Assembly (NCBI GenBank): GCA_028383305.1
Contig: JAOEVD010000007.1
Coordinates: 35,538 to 99,537 of the forward strand
DNA length: 64,000 nucleotides
Origin: Candidatus Puniceispirillum sp.
GTDB taxonomy: Bacteria; Pseudomonadota; Alphaproteobacteria; Puniceispirillales; Puniceispirillaceae
Reading direction: 5' to 3'
Each line of letters begins with the position of its first letter. The stretch's first letter is position 1. The notes beneath the pieces are model-generated. The model was not told the DNA's origin, ran no database searches, and worked only from the letters and a program-made list of their open reading frames with translations. Shown here piece after piece: positions 30,012 through 40,138 of the stretch. Both the position numbers and the translations under genes were made by a program.

Positions 30012-30746
30012 TTAGGCAGGAAGAATCGCCTTTCCCAAGAACCAAATCCCACCCAGGGCAATAAGCGCCTCTATCAATTTTGCATGGACATTATCGCCCA
30101 TTCTCTTAACAATTTTACTGGCTATCCAGTTACCAGGAACCGTGAGGGTGCCCATCAAGAGCCCAGATAAAATCATTTGTGGAGTAAGCAGCCCAAGCGC
30201 TGAATACACACCCGCTCGCATCGTCCCATTAAAAAAACCAATAATAGCATCCGTTCCCAATAGAACAGCCCCACGCAAACCAGCACTGTTAAGTCCTGCT
30301 ATAACAAACATTCCTGTTCCTGCGGTCGCGCCACTAACGAGGCCAAACACAGCACCAAAAGCAACGATTGTTTTTACGCCAGACGTGAATTCCCTTTTCT
30401 TCAAATAACGACCCAAAGGGATTGCACTCAGCAATGTTAATCCAAGCACAGACAGTAGAGCTCTCTCTGGCAAAAAATCCAGTATCTTGGCACCAAAATA
30501 GACGCCCGGTATCGACGCTGCCGTGAACTGAGCCGCAGTTTTCCAAACAATTGATTTTCGGTAAATGAAAACACGGCTCAGATTATTACACGTTGCAAAC
30601 ACTGAAATAAGCGGTATCACAGCCTTAACGCCAACGATAGGCGTGAGGATTATGACCAAAATCAATGCTCCACCAAACCCGCCCAGACCACTTATGATTG
30701 CAGCAACAAATGCCGCAATAGGAACGATCAACAACTCAAGTTGCAT
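30012..30746 (-). CDS. TauE/SafE (TSUP) family permease
   Basis: FVAAIISGLGGFGGALILVIIL, VFGLVSGATAGTGMFVIAGL. Confidence 0.82.
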   Translation of the reverse strand: MQLELLIVPIAAFVAAIISGLGGFGGALILVIILTPIVGVKAVIPLISVFATCNNLSRVFIYRKSIVWKTAAQFTAASIPGVYFGAKILDFLPERALLSVLGLTLLSAIPLGRYLKKREFTSGVKTIVAFGAVFGLVSGATAGTGMFVIAGLNSAGLRGAVLLGTDAIIGFFNGTMRAGVYSALGLLTPQMILSGLLMGTLTVPGNWIASKIVKRMGDNVHAKLIEALIALGGIWFLGKAILPA

Positions 30747-30819
30747 GATTTTTTCTTTCTAAAAATCTGACTGAATTTTGCTCAACAAAACACTCGAAAA
30801 AACCAAAACCGAATATTGA

Positions 30820-32181
30820 TCAAGGCACCAACTCGCAGCTTTTTAACAGCTTTTTGATGCTAAACTTTTTGTGCTCAAGACAGATATCTATTAACTGGGA
30901 GAAATCTTGGCTAGAAACAGAACCGAGGATAGAAGTTGCTTTCCTCGCCACGTCTTCTTTAGTCATTGGCCGCTGCGGAGTGCCATGTACAACTTTTGCA
31001 TGGTGCTTCAATTCTCTACCACTTGAAAGCTTGATATTAACGATGGACTGACGCGCAGGCTTTGCGTTAACGAGAACATCTGATTTTATGATCTCAATTT
31101 TACCTCGAACTTGAAGAATTTCAGAATTAGTCATGAGCGACTCATCATGCGCCGCCGAAAATGCGCACTCACCTCTCAAAATCATGAGCGCCACTAAGTG
31201 CTGAAGACACACAGTTGGCATAGCCGCGTTATCAACAATGTGTATACGGTCCGAGGGCATTGTTAAGCTGATCTTTTCAATGCTAGCAGGATCAAGTTCA
31301 TGTTGGGATATTATGGTTTCGAGTGCATCTAGAACAGACTGGATTGGGGATCCAACACACCACTTTTTGATTGATGCATTATCAATTTCAAAAACGTCAC
31401 CAAGGCGGTCAACCAACTTGTTAGGCTCAGGATCTTCTGCAAAACAAGCAAACAATCCACGCTCTCCTGTTAGCGGATTAGGGGGTGAGGTCATTTTTGA
31501 CTTGGCAAAGAAGGCCGAGTACAAACCATCCCGCGCTCCCTTTCCACCAAAAACAAATGCTTTCTCTATGTGATCAGGGTCTCTATTCCAGTAAGGCAAA
31601 CCAGAGGCTTGCTGGACAGTAAATGACATCAAGCTGTTTATTTCTTCCCGATTAAAATTTAAGCAAGCCGACGATGATGCAGCAGCTCCGAATAAACCAC
31701 CAAAACAATGAGTAGAAAATTTGGCTTTGCTAGGATCACGCAAATTTAATGCCATATTACAGCGCGCACCAATCTCATAGCCCAAAGCAATACCCCGCAA
31801 CAAAACTTCGGAACTTGCGTCACTGGTTTCTGCGGCAGCAATAGCTGCAGGAACTATTGCGCAACCAGGATGAAACCTCCCCGCCAGATGACTATCATCT
31901 GTCTCATCAGCATGGGCAAGCATCCCATTAACTAAAGCAGCTTCAAAGACACCCACCTTTCTTGAGGTGCCAATTAGAGTACAAGCCGGCTTAGATGGAA
32001 ATGATCGCGCGAAACCAGATGCAATTTCTCCTGGTGGTAGCGTCATACCCGAAATAATTGCAACTAATGTGTCTAATAGATGCAGCCTAGTTTTAGATTC
32101 AATTTTTTCAGGTAATTCTTGATGAGGCGCTGCAAAAATATAGTCATACAATTTCTCTTCAATCAAAATCGGATCAGACAC
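30820..32181 (-). CDS. MmgE/PrpD family protein (paralogue 1)
   Basis: HLLDTLVAIISG, NGMLAHADETDDSHLAGRFHPGCAIVPAAIAAAE, LRGIALGYEIGARC. Confidence 0.9.
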   Translation of the reverse strand: MSDPILIEEKLYDYIFAAPHQELPEKIESKTRLHLLDTLVAIISGMTLPPGEIASGFARSFPSKPACTLIGTSRKVGVFEAALVNGMLAHADETDDSHLAGRFHPGCAIVPAAIAAAETSDASSEVLLRGIALGYEIGARCNMALNLRDPSKAKFSTHCFGGLFGAAASSSACLNFNREEINSLMSFTVQQASGLPYWNRDPDHIEKAFVFGGKGARDGLYSAFFAKSKMTSPPNPLTGERGLFACFAEDPEPNKLVDRLGDVFEIDNASIKKWCVGSPIQSVLDALETIISQHELDPASIEKISLTMPSDRIHIVDNAAMPTVCLQHLVALMILRGECAFSAAHDESLMTNSEILQVRGKIEIIKSDVLVNAKPARQSIVNIKLSSGRELKHHAKVVHGTPQRPMTKEDVARKATSILGSVSSQDFSQLIDICLEHKKFSIKKLLKSCELVP

Positions 32182-32196
32182 GACTCTAAACCTTTT

Positions 32197-33096
32197 CTAC
32201 TCATAATCTTTGACAAAACGTTCCTCGAGAGAGGAAAGAAAGTCCAAGCCAACTAGCTCATTCAACTCGTCAAAATCAACGGCGAGATCGGGTCGATCCA
32301 CCGTTAGCCCCTTGCCAAGGACATCACTATTGAAAGCATCAATTGCTAAACGCATTCCCCTAACTGCTGCTGAGGTGAGAAGGCGAGGGTATGAAACTGC
32401 CTTAACCCCTATGGACTCAAGTTCAGTTGGACTGATTAAAGGGGTTGTGGAGCGCTTGCGAAGGCCAAACCCCATGTTAACAAACAACGGCTTTGCAGTG
32501 GCACTCGCGATAGTCTTGATGTCGTCTATGTCATTGAGAGCGTCAGCAAAAACGCAATCCGCACCGCATTCAATGTACTCACCCAAACGATCAACAGCCG
32601 CATTTACACCATCAATATTTGCGGCATCAGTACGCGCGCGAATTAGAAATTCATCTGATGTTCTAGCATCAACAGCTGCTTTTATTTTATCTTTCGCCTC
32701 TGACAAAGAAATCAGTCTTTTGCCAGACATGTGCCCACATCTTTTTGGAAAAACTTGGTCCTCAATGGAAAGACAATGGACACCTGCCCTTTCGAAAGCC
32801 TTCACGGTAAAATGAACATTTACTGCGTTTCCGTATCCAGTATCTGCATCAGCCACTAATTTTAGATCACAACATGACGCGATCTCTGCACAAGCGTTTA
32901 AGTTATCTTTGAAGGTTAATATACCTCGGTCTGCCCATCCGAGACGAGACTCTGACAAGCCAGCGCCTGAAATTGTTGCTGTTTCAAAGCCACTTACAGA
33001 AACAAGGCGCGCACTGTAACCATCATAGACACCTGGAAAAATTGTGATTTTTTTCTCACAAAGCAACGTCAGTAATGACTTTGATCCGAGGGCCAC
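32197..33096 (-). CDS. Isocitrate lyase/PEP mutase family protein (methylisocitrate-lyase-like), copy 1
   Basis: FPGVYDGYSARLVSVSGFETATISGAGLSESRLGWAD, VADADTGYGNAVNVHFTV, EDQVFPKRCGHMSGKRLIS. Confidence 0.9.
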   Translation of the reverse strand: MALGSKSLLTLLCEKKITIFPGVYDGYSARLVSVSGFETATISGAGLSESRLGWADRGILTFKDNLNACAEIASCCDLKLVADADTGYGNAVNVHFTVKAFERAGVHCLSIEDQVFPKRCGHMSGKRLISLSEAKDKIKAAVDARTSDEFLIRARTDAANIDGVNAAVDRLGEYIECGADCVFADALNDIDDIKTIASATAKPLFVNMGFGLRKRSTTPLISPTELESIGVKAVSYPRLLTSAAVRGMRLAIDAFNSDVLGKGLTVDRPDLAVDFDELNELVGLDFLSSLEERFVKDYE

Positions 33097-33102
33097 GAAC
33101 CG

Positions 33103-34500
33103 TTATCCCGACATCTCTGCCAACAACAGATCGGCAGATCCCAGCGCCTCGATATTCATTACCATTTCGACTATATTTTTTGCTGACGTGTCACTGATCG
33201 AGCTTTTCGCCAATGTTCTGAATTTACTTATGATTTCCTCATCACTTGCAAAGTCGTATTCACTACCTCGTGGGTACTCCCTTGTTTCACTCTCAAGATC
33301 ACCATTTTCAAACTCAACTTCGACCCTGACCATATGCCGATATCCAGAACCTCTTTTCGTAATGTTCGGGTCGTGGATCACCTTAATTTTCCGAGACAGC
33401 TCAATTCTAGCTGGATTACCCACACAATCTGAAGTGAACTGCTCCACAAAAACATCACCCTCTATTAATAAAGTTGCCACACAAAAAGGCAGGTTTAATT
33501 GTGCTGATGTCAGACCCTCTGGTCGATAGTCCCACCCAACATGATCGACTGTTACTTGTGAACCAAAAACTCGGATTTCCTTGAAATCATTCTTAGAAAA
33601 TGGACGACGTTTCTGTATGTCTTTTATCGCATCTAAGGTCGTATGATTCGAGCCAACACAAGAATAGAATTTCAACGCAATGTTCATTAGTTGGTACTCT
33701 TCCCCAAGACCTGCAACTAATTGTTCAAGATCGAAACGATCCTCAGATCGAGAAAATGTTGAACAAAATCCGCCATATGGCGCCTCAAAGACATCCACGA
33801 TACCTGTAAAGCCCTCTTTTGCGAGCAACGCCGCAAGCAAGCCACTGTGAGCAGATTTACCGGCATGCATACGCTTGACCATCGCACCAAATTGAGCTGC
33901 CATCAAACCAGACGATTGGGTTCCCGCTATACCGATTGCATGCAATGTTTCCTCGGCTGTCAATTTCAAGAGATTCGAAGCGCCGGCGACTGAAGAAAAA
34001 ACACCAACTGTTGCGCCGGAGTGCCAACCTTGGCCAATATGTTCTTGCCCCATACACAAGCCAACTCTAGGCCCTATCTCATAACCCGCGATAGCCGCTT
34101 GCAAAAAATCATTGCCCGTGATCTCAGGATTCAGTTCTGCCAACGCGAAAAGTGGCGGCAAGGTAACAGCGCCAACATGCAGCACACCCTTTCGATGGAC
34201 ATCATCTAATTCAAATCCCTGAATTTGCGTCCCATTTACAAGAACTGCGTGCAGTGGCCCCATCTTCTCCAGGCCAGCTAATAATGAACAGCTTTTGGTC
34301 TGATCAACTTTTGTGATGGCTGCAATCAACTTCCTTGTCCACTCCAGACGTGCTCCATATAGGCCGCAACCAATACTGTCTAGAAACAAGAGTTTTGCCC
34401 TATGTTTGACATTATCCGGAACATTCGAGAGGTCGAAGCTGGAAACAAAATTTGCAATACCCATTGAGTAGGGGTTTCCGATACCTCCAGCGTGACCCAT
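33103..34500 (-). CDS. MmgE/PrpD family protein (paralogue 2)
   Basis: LLFLDSIGCGLYGARLEW, LVNGTQIQGFELDDVHRKGVLHVGAVTLPPLFALAE, GWHSGATVGVFSSVAGASNLL. Confidence 0.9.
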   Translation of the reverse strand: MGHAGGIGNPYSMGIANFVSSFDLSNVPDNVKHRAKLLFLDSIGCGLYGARLEWTRKLIAAITKVDQTKSCSLLAGLEKMGPLHAVLVNGTQIQGFELDDVHRKGVLHVGAVTLPPLFALAELNPEITGNDFLQAAIAGYEIGPRVGLCMGQEHIGQGWHSGATVGVFSSVAGASNLLKLTAEETLHAIGIAGTQSSGLMAAQFGAMVKRMHAGKSAHSGLLAALLAKEGFTGIVDVFEAPYGGFCSTFSRSEDRFDLEQLVAGLGEEYQLMNIALKFYSCVGSNHTTLDAIKDIQKRRPFSKNDFKEIRVFGSQVTVDHVGWDYRPEGLTSAQLNLPFCVATLLIEGDVFVEQFTSDCVGNPARIELSRKIKVIHDPNITKRGSGYRHMVRVEVEFENGDLESETREYPRGSEYDFASDEEIISKFRTLAKSSISDTSAKNIVEMVMNIEALGSADLLLAEMSG

Positions 34501-34615
34501 TACATCCTCCGTTTAATTTATCCATTGAAAAAATCGTTGATATTAGGTTCAATTGAAAAGTCGTACGTTACGACCATACACAGAAAACCCTGCGCAATGA
34601 ATAAGGAATTTTTTA

Positions 34616-36001
34616 TTGTCTTTATCCCACAGCCTAGCTGACCGTATTATAAATTCTAGGGTAGACGTTGCAGATCAAAGGATCATTAACTCAGCAAATT
34701 CTGCCCTGCTGGACACGGTTGGCGTTACCCTAATTGGATCAAAAAGTGAGGCAACACAATCTGTCATTAAAGCGCTTGAAGCGAAGAACACTCCAGAGGG
34801 CGCCCTAATCTATGGAAAAAAGCTCAAGGTAAGCATGCTCGATGCAGCCATAATAAATGGCACGTCGTCGCATGCGCTCGACTTTGATGACTGTAACAAC
34901 ACTATGGGTGGTCATCCTACTGTGCCAATTTTAGCTGGTCTTCTAGCCAACAGCGAAAGCATGCACGCTAATGGTCAGGATGTTATTGAGGCCTATGCGA
35001 TAGGCGTGGAAACTATTTGCGCAATGGCGAAAGTGTTAAATTTTCACCATTATGAAAAAGGGTGGCACCCCACCACTACTCTAGGAATTTTTGGTGCTGT
35101 GGCGGCAAACGCTCGTTTGCAGAGGTTAGACGTTGACAAAACCGCGACCGCAATTGCAATCGCAGCTTCCATGGCTTCGGGTATAAAAGCTAACTTTGGC
35201 ACATATACTAAGCCATACCACGTTGGCCATTGCACAAGAAATGGCCTGCTTGCTGTTCGAATGGCGGACGCAGGCTTGACAGCCAGCTCCGTCGCACTGG
35301 AAGGACAGCAAGGATTTTTTGACGTGTACAACGGGAGAGGCAATTATGATCTCGACCGTTTGCTTGAAGCTTGGGGGAACCCCTTCGAAATCGTTGATCC
35401 TGGAATTGCGGTTAAGCTCCACCCCTGCTGTGGCAGCACCCATCCTGCTGTTGATGCTGCGATCGCGCTCAAAAGAGAACATAATTTACAATTGAGCGAT
35501 ATCCAGTCAGTGTTGTCATGGACGCATCCACGGCGACTGAAACATACTGATCGACCGGAGGTAAAAACAGGTTTTGATGGCAAGTTTTCCGTGCAATACT
35601 TGGTCAGTCGCGCATTACAAAATGGAAAGGTTTCCTTGTCTGATTTTTCAGATAATGCAGTTAATGAACCGGAAATACAACAATTTCTGGCCACCAACAT
35701 CATAGCAGAGCCCCATCCAAAATCGAAACCAAATGAAAAGAATGTTTACTACGCAGAATTGACTATCACGACAAAAGATGGGAGGCATTTACAAAAATTT
35801 GTAGACGCGCCTGTAGGCCGTGACAAGGACCACCCGTTGCCAGAAAACGCACTCATAAATAAGTTCTATGATTGTTGCGCTGGGGTTTTAGCACGTGGCA
35901 GCGAAGTTGAGTTAGCAAACAAGCTTAAAAATTTCCAAGATGTTTCTGACATCCATAACTTATCGGAGTTTATCGAAAATGCCACAATTGAACGACCTTA
36001 G
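34616..36001 (+). CDS. MmgE/PrpD family protein (paralogue 3)
   Basis: ALLDTVGVTLIGS, INGTSSHALDFDDCNNTMGGHPTVPILAGLLA, GWHPTTTLGIFGAVAANARL. Confidence 0.9.
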   Translation: MSLSHSLADRIINSRVDVADQRIINSANSALLDTVGVTLIGSKSEATQSVIKALEAKNTPEGALIYGKKLKVSMLDAAIINGTSSHALDFDDCNNTMGGHPTVPILAGLLANSESMHANGQDVIEAYAIGVETICAMAKVLNFHHYEKGWHPTTTLGIFGAVAANARLQRLDVDKTATAIAIAASMASGIKANFGTYTKPYHVGHCTRNGLLAVRMADAGLTASSVALEGQQGFFDVYNGRGNYDLDRLLEAWGNPFEIVDPGIAVKLHPCCGSTHPAVDAAIALKREHNLQLSDIQSVLSWTHPRRLKHTDRPEVKTGFDGKFSVQYLVSRALQNGKVSLSDFSDNAVNEPEIQQFLATNIIAEPHPKSKPNEKNVYYAELTITTKDGRHLQKFVDAPVGRDKDHPLPENALINKFYDCCAGVLARGSEVELANKLKNFQDVSDIHNLSEFIENATIERP

Positions 36002-37499
36002 CGAAATCCTAAGTTACAACCCCGACATCATTGTGGTAGGTGCTGGTAACGCAGCGTTGTGCGCCGCTATTTCTGCAAGAGAAAAAGGTGCCAAGGTCTT
36101 AATTTGTGAGGCAGCCCCTGAGAATGAAAAAGGAGGAAACTCACATTTTACCGGCGGGGCTTTCCGATTTGCTTACTCTGGTGTCGACGATATCCTGGAT
36201 ATTTACCCTGACATTTCGCCAGAGGAGTTAAAAAACATCGATTTTGGAAGCTACAGCGTTGAGCAATATTTTGATGATATGTACGAACTAACTCAATACA
36301 GAACGGACGCAGATCTGTGTGAAACATTGATCAGGAATAGTCACGCTAGCGCAAAATGGATTTCTGAAAGAGGAGTTAAGCTACAACCCGGTCTTGGCAG
36401 GCAGGCGTACAAAATTGACGGAAAATTTAAATTTTGGGGTGGTCTCGCGCTCCACATATGGGGCGGTGGCCCGGAATTATTGAAAGCGCTTTACGCAACA
36501 GCTGAAAAACTGGAAATTGCCATTGCGTACGAAACACCTGTCAATCAGTTGCTGATGCAAGACCAGAGGGTTATGGGAATAAAAGCATCTCATAAACAGC
36601 AATCGTTCGACCTAAACTGCAAGGCAGTTATACTTGCATGCGGAAGTTTTGAGTCAAACCCAGAAATGCGGGCAAGATACCTGGGACCTGGATGGGACCT
36701 AGCAAAGGTTCGCGGCACAAAATACAATATGGGTGCCGGCCTTAATATGGCACTTGCCGCCGGAGCTATGCCTTATGGCAACTGGTCGGGCTGCCACTCT
36801 GTAGCTTGGGATGTTAACGCACCTCCATATGGCGACCTATCAATTGGCGATCAATTTCAGAAACATAATTATCCCTATGGGGTAATTGTAAATCTAGACG
36901 GCGAGAGATATGTCGATGAGGGACTAAATTTTCATAGTCACACCTATGCAAAGTATGGGGGTGAAATCCTAAAGCAACCTGGAATGCAGGCGTGGCAAAT
37001 ATTTGATGCTAAATCCACCTCTCTTCTGCGAAGTGAATATTTTATCAGGCGAACCACTAAGGCTGAGGCAAATTCTCTTGAAGAACTAGCCGAGAAATTG
37101 GACGGCGTGAACCCACGCAAGTTTCTGCAAACAATAAAAGCATTTAATGAAGCCTGTGACGCTTCTGCCCAATTCAATCCAAATATTTTAGACGGAAAAG
37201 CCACTCAAGGCCTCACCATTGATAAAACAAACTGGGCTTGTCCGATAGATACGCCTCCTTTTCATGCCTATCACGTTACTACTGGCGTAACCTTTACCTT
37301 CGGGGGAGTAAAGGTCACAACAAAAGCACAGGTGGAGAATATTTTTGGTGGATTGATCCCAGGGCTTTTTGCAGCAGGGGAAATGGTTGGAGGTCTTTTT
37401 TATCACAACTACGCCAGTGGAACTGGCCTAATGTCAGGGGCAACTTTTGGGCGTATCGCTGGCTCCAGCGCTGTTGAATTCATGGGTGCAAATCAATAA
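35979..37499 (+). CDS. FAD-dependent tricarballylate dehydrogenase/fumarate-reductase flavoprotein-like (TcuA-like)
   Basis: DIIVVGAGNAALCAAISAREKGAKVLICEAAPENEKGGNSHFTGGAFRFAY, GLFAAGEMVGGLFYHNYASGTGLMSGATFGRIAG; start moved to MPQLND. Confidence 0.87.
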   Translation: MPQLNDLSEILSYNPDIIVVGAGNAALCAAISAREKGAKVLICEAAPENEKGGNSHFTGGAFRFAYSGVDDILDIYPDISPEELKNIDFGSYSVEQYFDDMYELTQYRTDADLCETLIRNSHASAKWISERGVKLQPGLGRQAYKIDGKFKFWGGLALHIWGGGPELLKALYATAEKLEIAIAYETPVNQLLMQDQRVMGIKASHKQQSFDLNCKAVILACGSFESNPEMRARYLGPGWDLAKVRGTKYNMGAGLNMALAAGAMPYGNWSGCHSVAWDVNAPPYGDLSIGDQFQKHNYPYGVIVNLDGERYVDEGLNFHSHTYAKYGGEILKQPGMQAWQIFDAKSTSLLRSEYFIRRTTKAEANSLEELAEKLDGVNPRKFLQTIKAFNEACDASAQFNPNILDGKATQGLTIDKTNWACPIDTPPFHAYHVTTGVTFTFGGVKVTTKAQVENIFGGLIPGLFAAGEMVGGLFYHNYASGTGLMSGATFGRIAGSSAVEFMGANQ

Positions 37500-38828
37500 T
37501 CAAACCATGCCAGGTAAGGTTTGCAAATCCTCCATTTTCATCAAATCTGATAACAAATAATTTGGAACTGTGACTCTTTTCGTAAGCAGCTGAAACTTCC
37601 TAGAAATGTCATTGTCACTCATCGGCATGTTGGGCAGCCCCCGGAACTGAGCTGCATCATTTTCAATTACTTGTCCATCTTGCATGGTAATCCTCACGCG
37701 AGCATGCCATGAATGCTCGGCCTGTCCATCATGTTCAAAGACCTCAATTTTTTGCAAAATTGCTTGCAAAACAGGATTTTGCAATAAGTCTGAGTTAAAA
37801 TTTTCTGGGTCACTTAAATCTACGACAAGGCCAGCAGCAAGGCAGAATGGAACCGAATACTGTGCTTGCATTATGTCATGGGGCTGTTTGATATTATGAT
37901 GAGAAACCACTTTTTTAGATGCATAAATCGTTATTCTGGCAATCTCAGAAATGGATAACTTACAAGTTTGTAGCAATTCCAATGTCGCCATCAGCGGCGC
38001 ATGTGCTGTTATATGAGCTGGAAATGTCTTGAAACAAATCGAAAGCGACTCCCACCTTGAACCTAGCTCTTCGGTTAAAGCAATTTTGTTGAACTCAGGA
38101 CAAAACGCCTCTAATAGGCCAAATCGGCCATCCACAGCCGTATCTGGCCCTTCAAATCCTCTCATGGCAAGTTGCGCTGCCCTTACGGCGGCTTCTGCGG
38201 ACCGTCCAAGATGAAGTCTCTTAATCATCCCACCGCCATCTGACTTGGCAAACGCAAGCAATCCGGCCGACATCGACGCAGCTATGCCGCTAGCATTCAT
38301 AATCTGCTTCGAATTTGCTCCTAAAGCTGCTGCACAAGCGATCGCTCCACCCACCGGCCCGATAACCCCAGGTGCATGAAATCCTCGATTTTCAAGCGAG
38401 TGCTTTGTGGCCAGTCCTAGACGAGACAACGCTTCTACACCAACAACTGCAGATGCAATTAAGTTCCTGCCTGACAGACCATATTCCCGCGCCAAGGCCA
38501 CCAATGGACATATAATTACTGCACCAGGGTGCACCCCTGCCCCTGGGAAGCGCAAGTTATCCAGTTCAAAAGCATGACAGTAAGAGCCTAGCAAGAGGGC
38601 TGCTGAACTGGGTGGCAGCCCACTCTTTGGAAAGGAGGGAAAAATACAGGTGCCACTTTGGTTCTCGGCCGCAACAACATCTCGAGCCATTTCAGACCAT
38701 ACTTTGGTGGAGCCAAAAAGAGCGCAGGCGATGGCATCAATAAAACTATGTTTTATTATTGTAACCACAGGCTCAGGCAAATCCTGATAATTTAGCTTCG
38801 ATGCAAATTCTGCTATGCTTTTGTTCAT
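37500..38828 (-). CDS. MmgE/PrpD family protein (paralogue 4)
   Basis: SFIDAIACALFGSTKVW, LLLGSYCHAFELDNLRFPGAGVHPGAVIICPLVALAREYG. Confidence 0.88.
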   Translation of the reverse strand: MNKSIAEFASKLNYQDLPEPVVTIIKHSFIDAIACALFGSTKVWSEMARDVVAAENQSGTCIFPSFPKSGLPPSSAALLLGSYCHAFELDNLRFPGAGVHPGAVIICPLVALAREYGLSGRNLIASAVVGVEALSRLGLATKHSLENRGFHAPGVIGPVGGAIACAAALGANSKQIMNASGIAASMSAGLLAFAKSDGGGMIKRLHLGRSAEAAVRAAQLAMRGFEGPDTAVDGRFGLLEAFCPEFNKIALTEELGSRWESLSICFKTFPAHITAHAPLMATLELLQTCKLSISEIARITIYASKKVVSHHNIKQPHDIMQAQYSVPFCLAAGLVVDLSDPENFNSDLLQNPVLQAILQKIEVFEHDGQAEHSWHARVRITMQDGQVIENDAAQFRGLPNMPMSDNDISRKFQLLTKRVTVPNYLLSDLMKMEDLQTLPGMV

Positions 38829-38930
38829 ATTTATTTGGCCACAAGGTTATTTAAATCATACTAAAAAATATTAGTCTAAACTGGCTCAGCTGACAGCCAA
38901 ATATTTTAAAAAAGGAGAGGATGATTTTTT

Positions 38931-40010
38931 ATGTCAATTGAGCAGAAATTTATTTTGACTGGTGATCTAAACTTCATGGGCTTGGGGGATGCAAAACACG
39001 TTTTTGAGCGCATAAGATCTGAAATGTGGGCAGCAGATGCGGTGATCTCAAATTTGGAATGCTGTTTCTTTGCTAATGAAAGTAAGGCAAATAATCAGTC
39101 TTGCACAGGACATTTGTATGAACGATCAGGGCAGCGTGAGGGTTTCTATGCCCAGCCAGCTGCTGCTGAAGCTCTAAAAGCCGCCAACATCACGATGGTT
39201 GGTAACGCCAATAACACAAATTTTGGTGATGAAGCAATTAGGTCAACTATTGCTGTTCTAAACGACCGGCAGATAGCGTTCTCAGGAGTAGGCACAAATT
39301 GGGAAGAAGCGTGCCAACCAGCTTTAAAAACAATCAATGGCATTCGAGTTGGGCTTATCCAGCGAACATCTGTTTACTGGCCCAGCAATCATGAAGCGTC
39401 CGCATCACATCCCGGTGTCGCTACGGTAAAAATTCATACTGCGTATAGCCCAAAAATTGATGGTTACGCATCAAACCGGCCCGGCACACCTCCAGATATC
39501 CATACATGGGCTGACAGTAAATATCTCGAAGATCTTGTTACACAAATCCACAAACTGAAAGAGACAACCGATATCGTGATCGCCTCATTTCACTGGGGCT
39601 ATAAAGAGGAGGTTCTTGATTATATGAGCGAAATTGCTCACGCAGCCATTGATGCTGGCGCAGATATAATCCTGGGGCATGGTCCACACATGCCACTTCC
39701 CACAGAAATTTATAAGTCCAAGCCTATTTTTTATGGCGTCGGTAGCTTTGTTTTCCATAATGGCCACAGGGGAAAGGTTCACGGAAATTGGGTTGGCATG
39801 ATGGGCCGTATTAACATCCAGGACAAAAAACTGAAATCTTTTGGGTTTTCTCTAGTCAGGCGCGACGAAAAGAACCAAACCTTCATCACTGATTTAGAAG
39901 ACGAGACCAGCGTGTTAGAGCCCATTTTTGAAGCAATGCGAACCAACGGCTTGAGTTTTAATATCGATGATGATACTGTTTATTTTAACATGGACAAAAT
40001 TGAGCCCTAA
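38931..40010 (+). CDS. CapA-like (poly-gamma-glutamate biosynthesis-type metallophosphatase fold) protein
   Basis: FILTGDLNFMG, VVIASFHWG-type IVIASFHWGYKEE, AAIDAGADIILGHGPHMPLPTEIYKSKPIFYGVGSFVF. Confidence 0.82.
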   Translation: MSIEQKFILTGDLNFMGLGDAKHVFERIRSEMWAADAVISNLECCFFANESKANNQSCTGHLYERSGQREGFYAQPAAAEALKAANITMVGNANNTNFGDEAIRSTIAVLNDRQIAFSGVGTNWEEACQPALKTINGIRVGLIQRTSVYWPSNHEASASHPGVATVKIHTAYSPKIDGYASNRPGTPPDIHTWADSKYLEDLVTQIHKLKETTDIVIASFHWGYKEEVLDYMSEIAHAAIDAGADIILGHGPHMPLPTEIYKSKPIFYGVGSFVFHNGHRGKVHGNWVGMMGRINIQDKKLKSFGFSLVRRDEKNQTFITDLEDETSVLEPIFEAMRTNGLSFNIDDDTVYFNMDKIEP

Positions 40011-40138
40011 ACATGATTAGCTCTAAATCCTGATCAGAAGGTCACTCTAATTTTTGTGAAGGCTTATGGATCTTACCTGCCACAATTTTGATCAAAAGTA
40101 ATGGCACAAATTTTATTCAACACAAAAAGTACCGTCAA

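Noticed and set aside
32210-32815. 201-aa plus-strand ORF
   Set aside because: Antisense to the isocitrate-lyase/PEP-mutase gene 32197..33096, which has complete family motifs.
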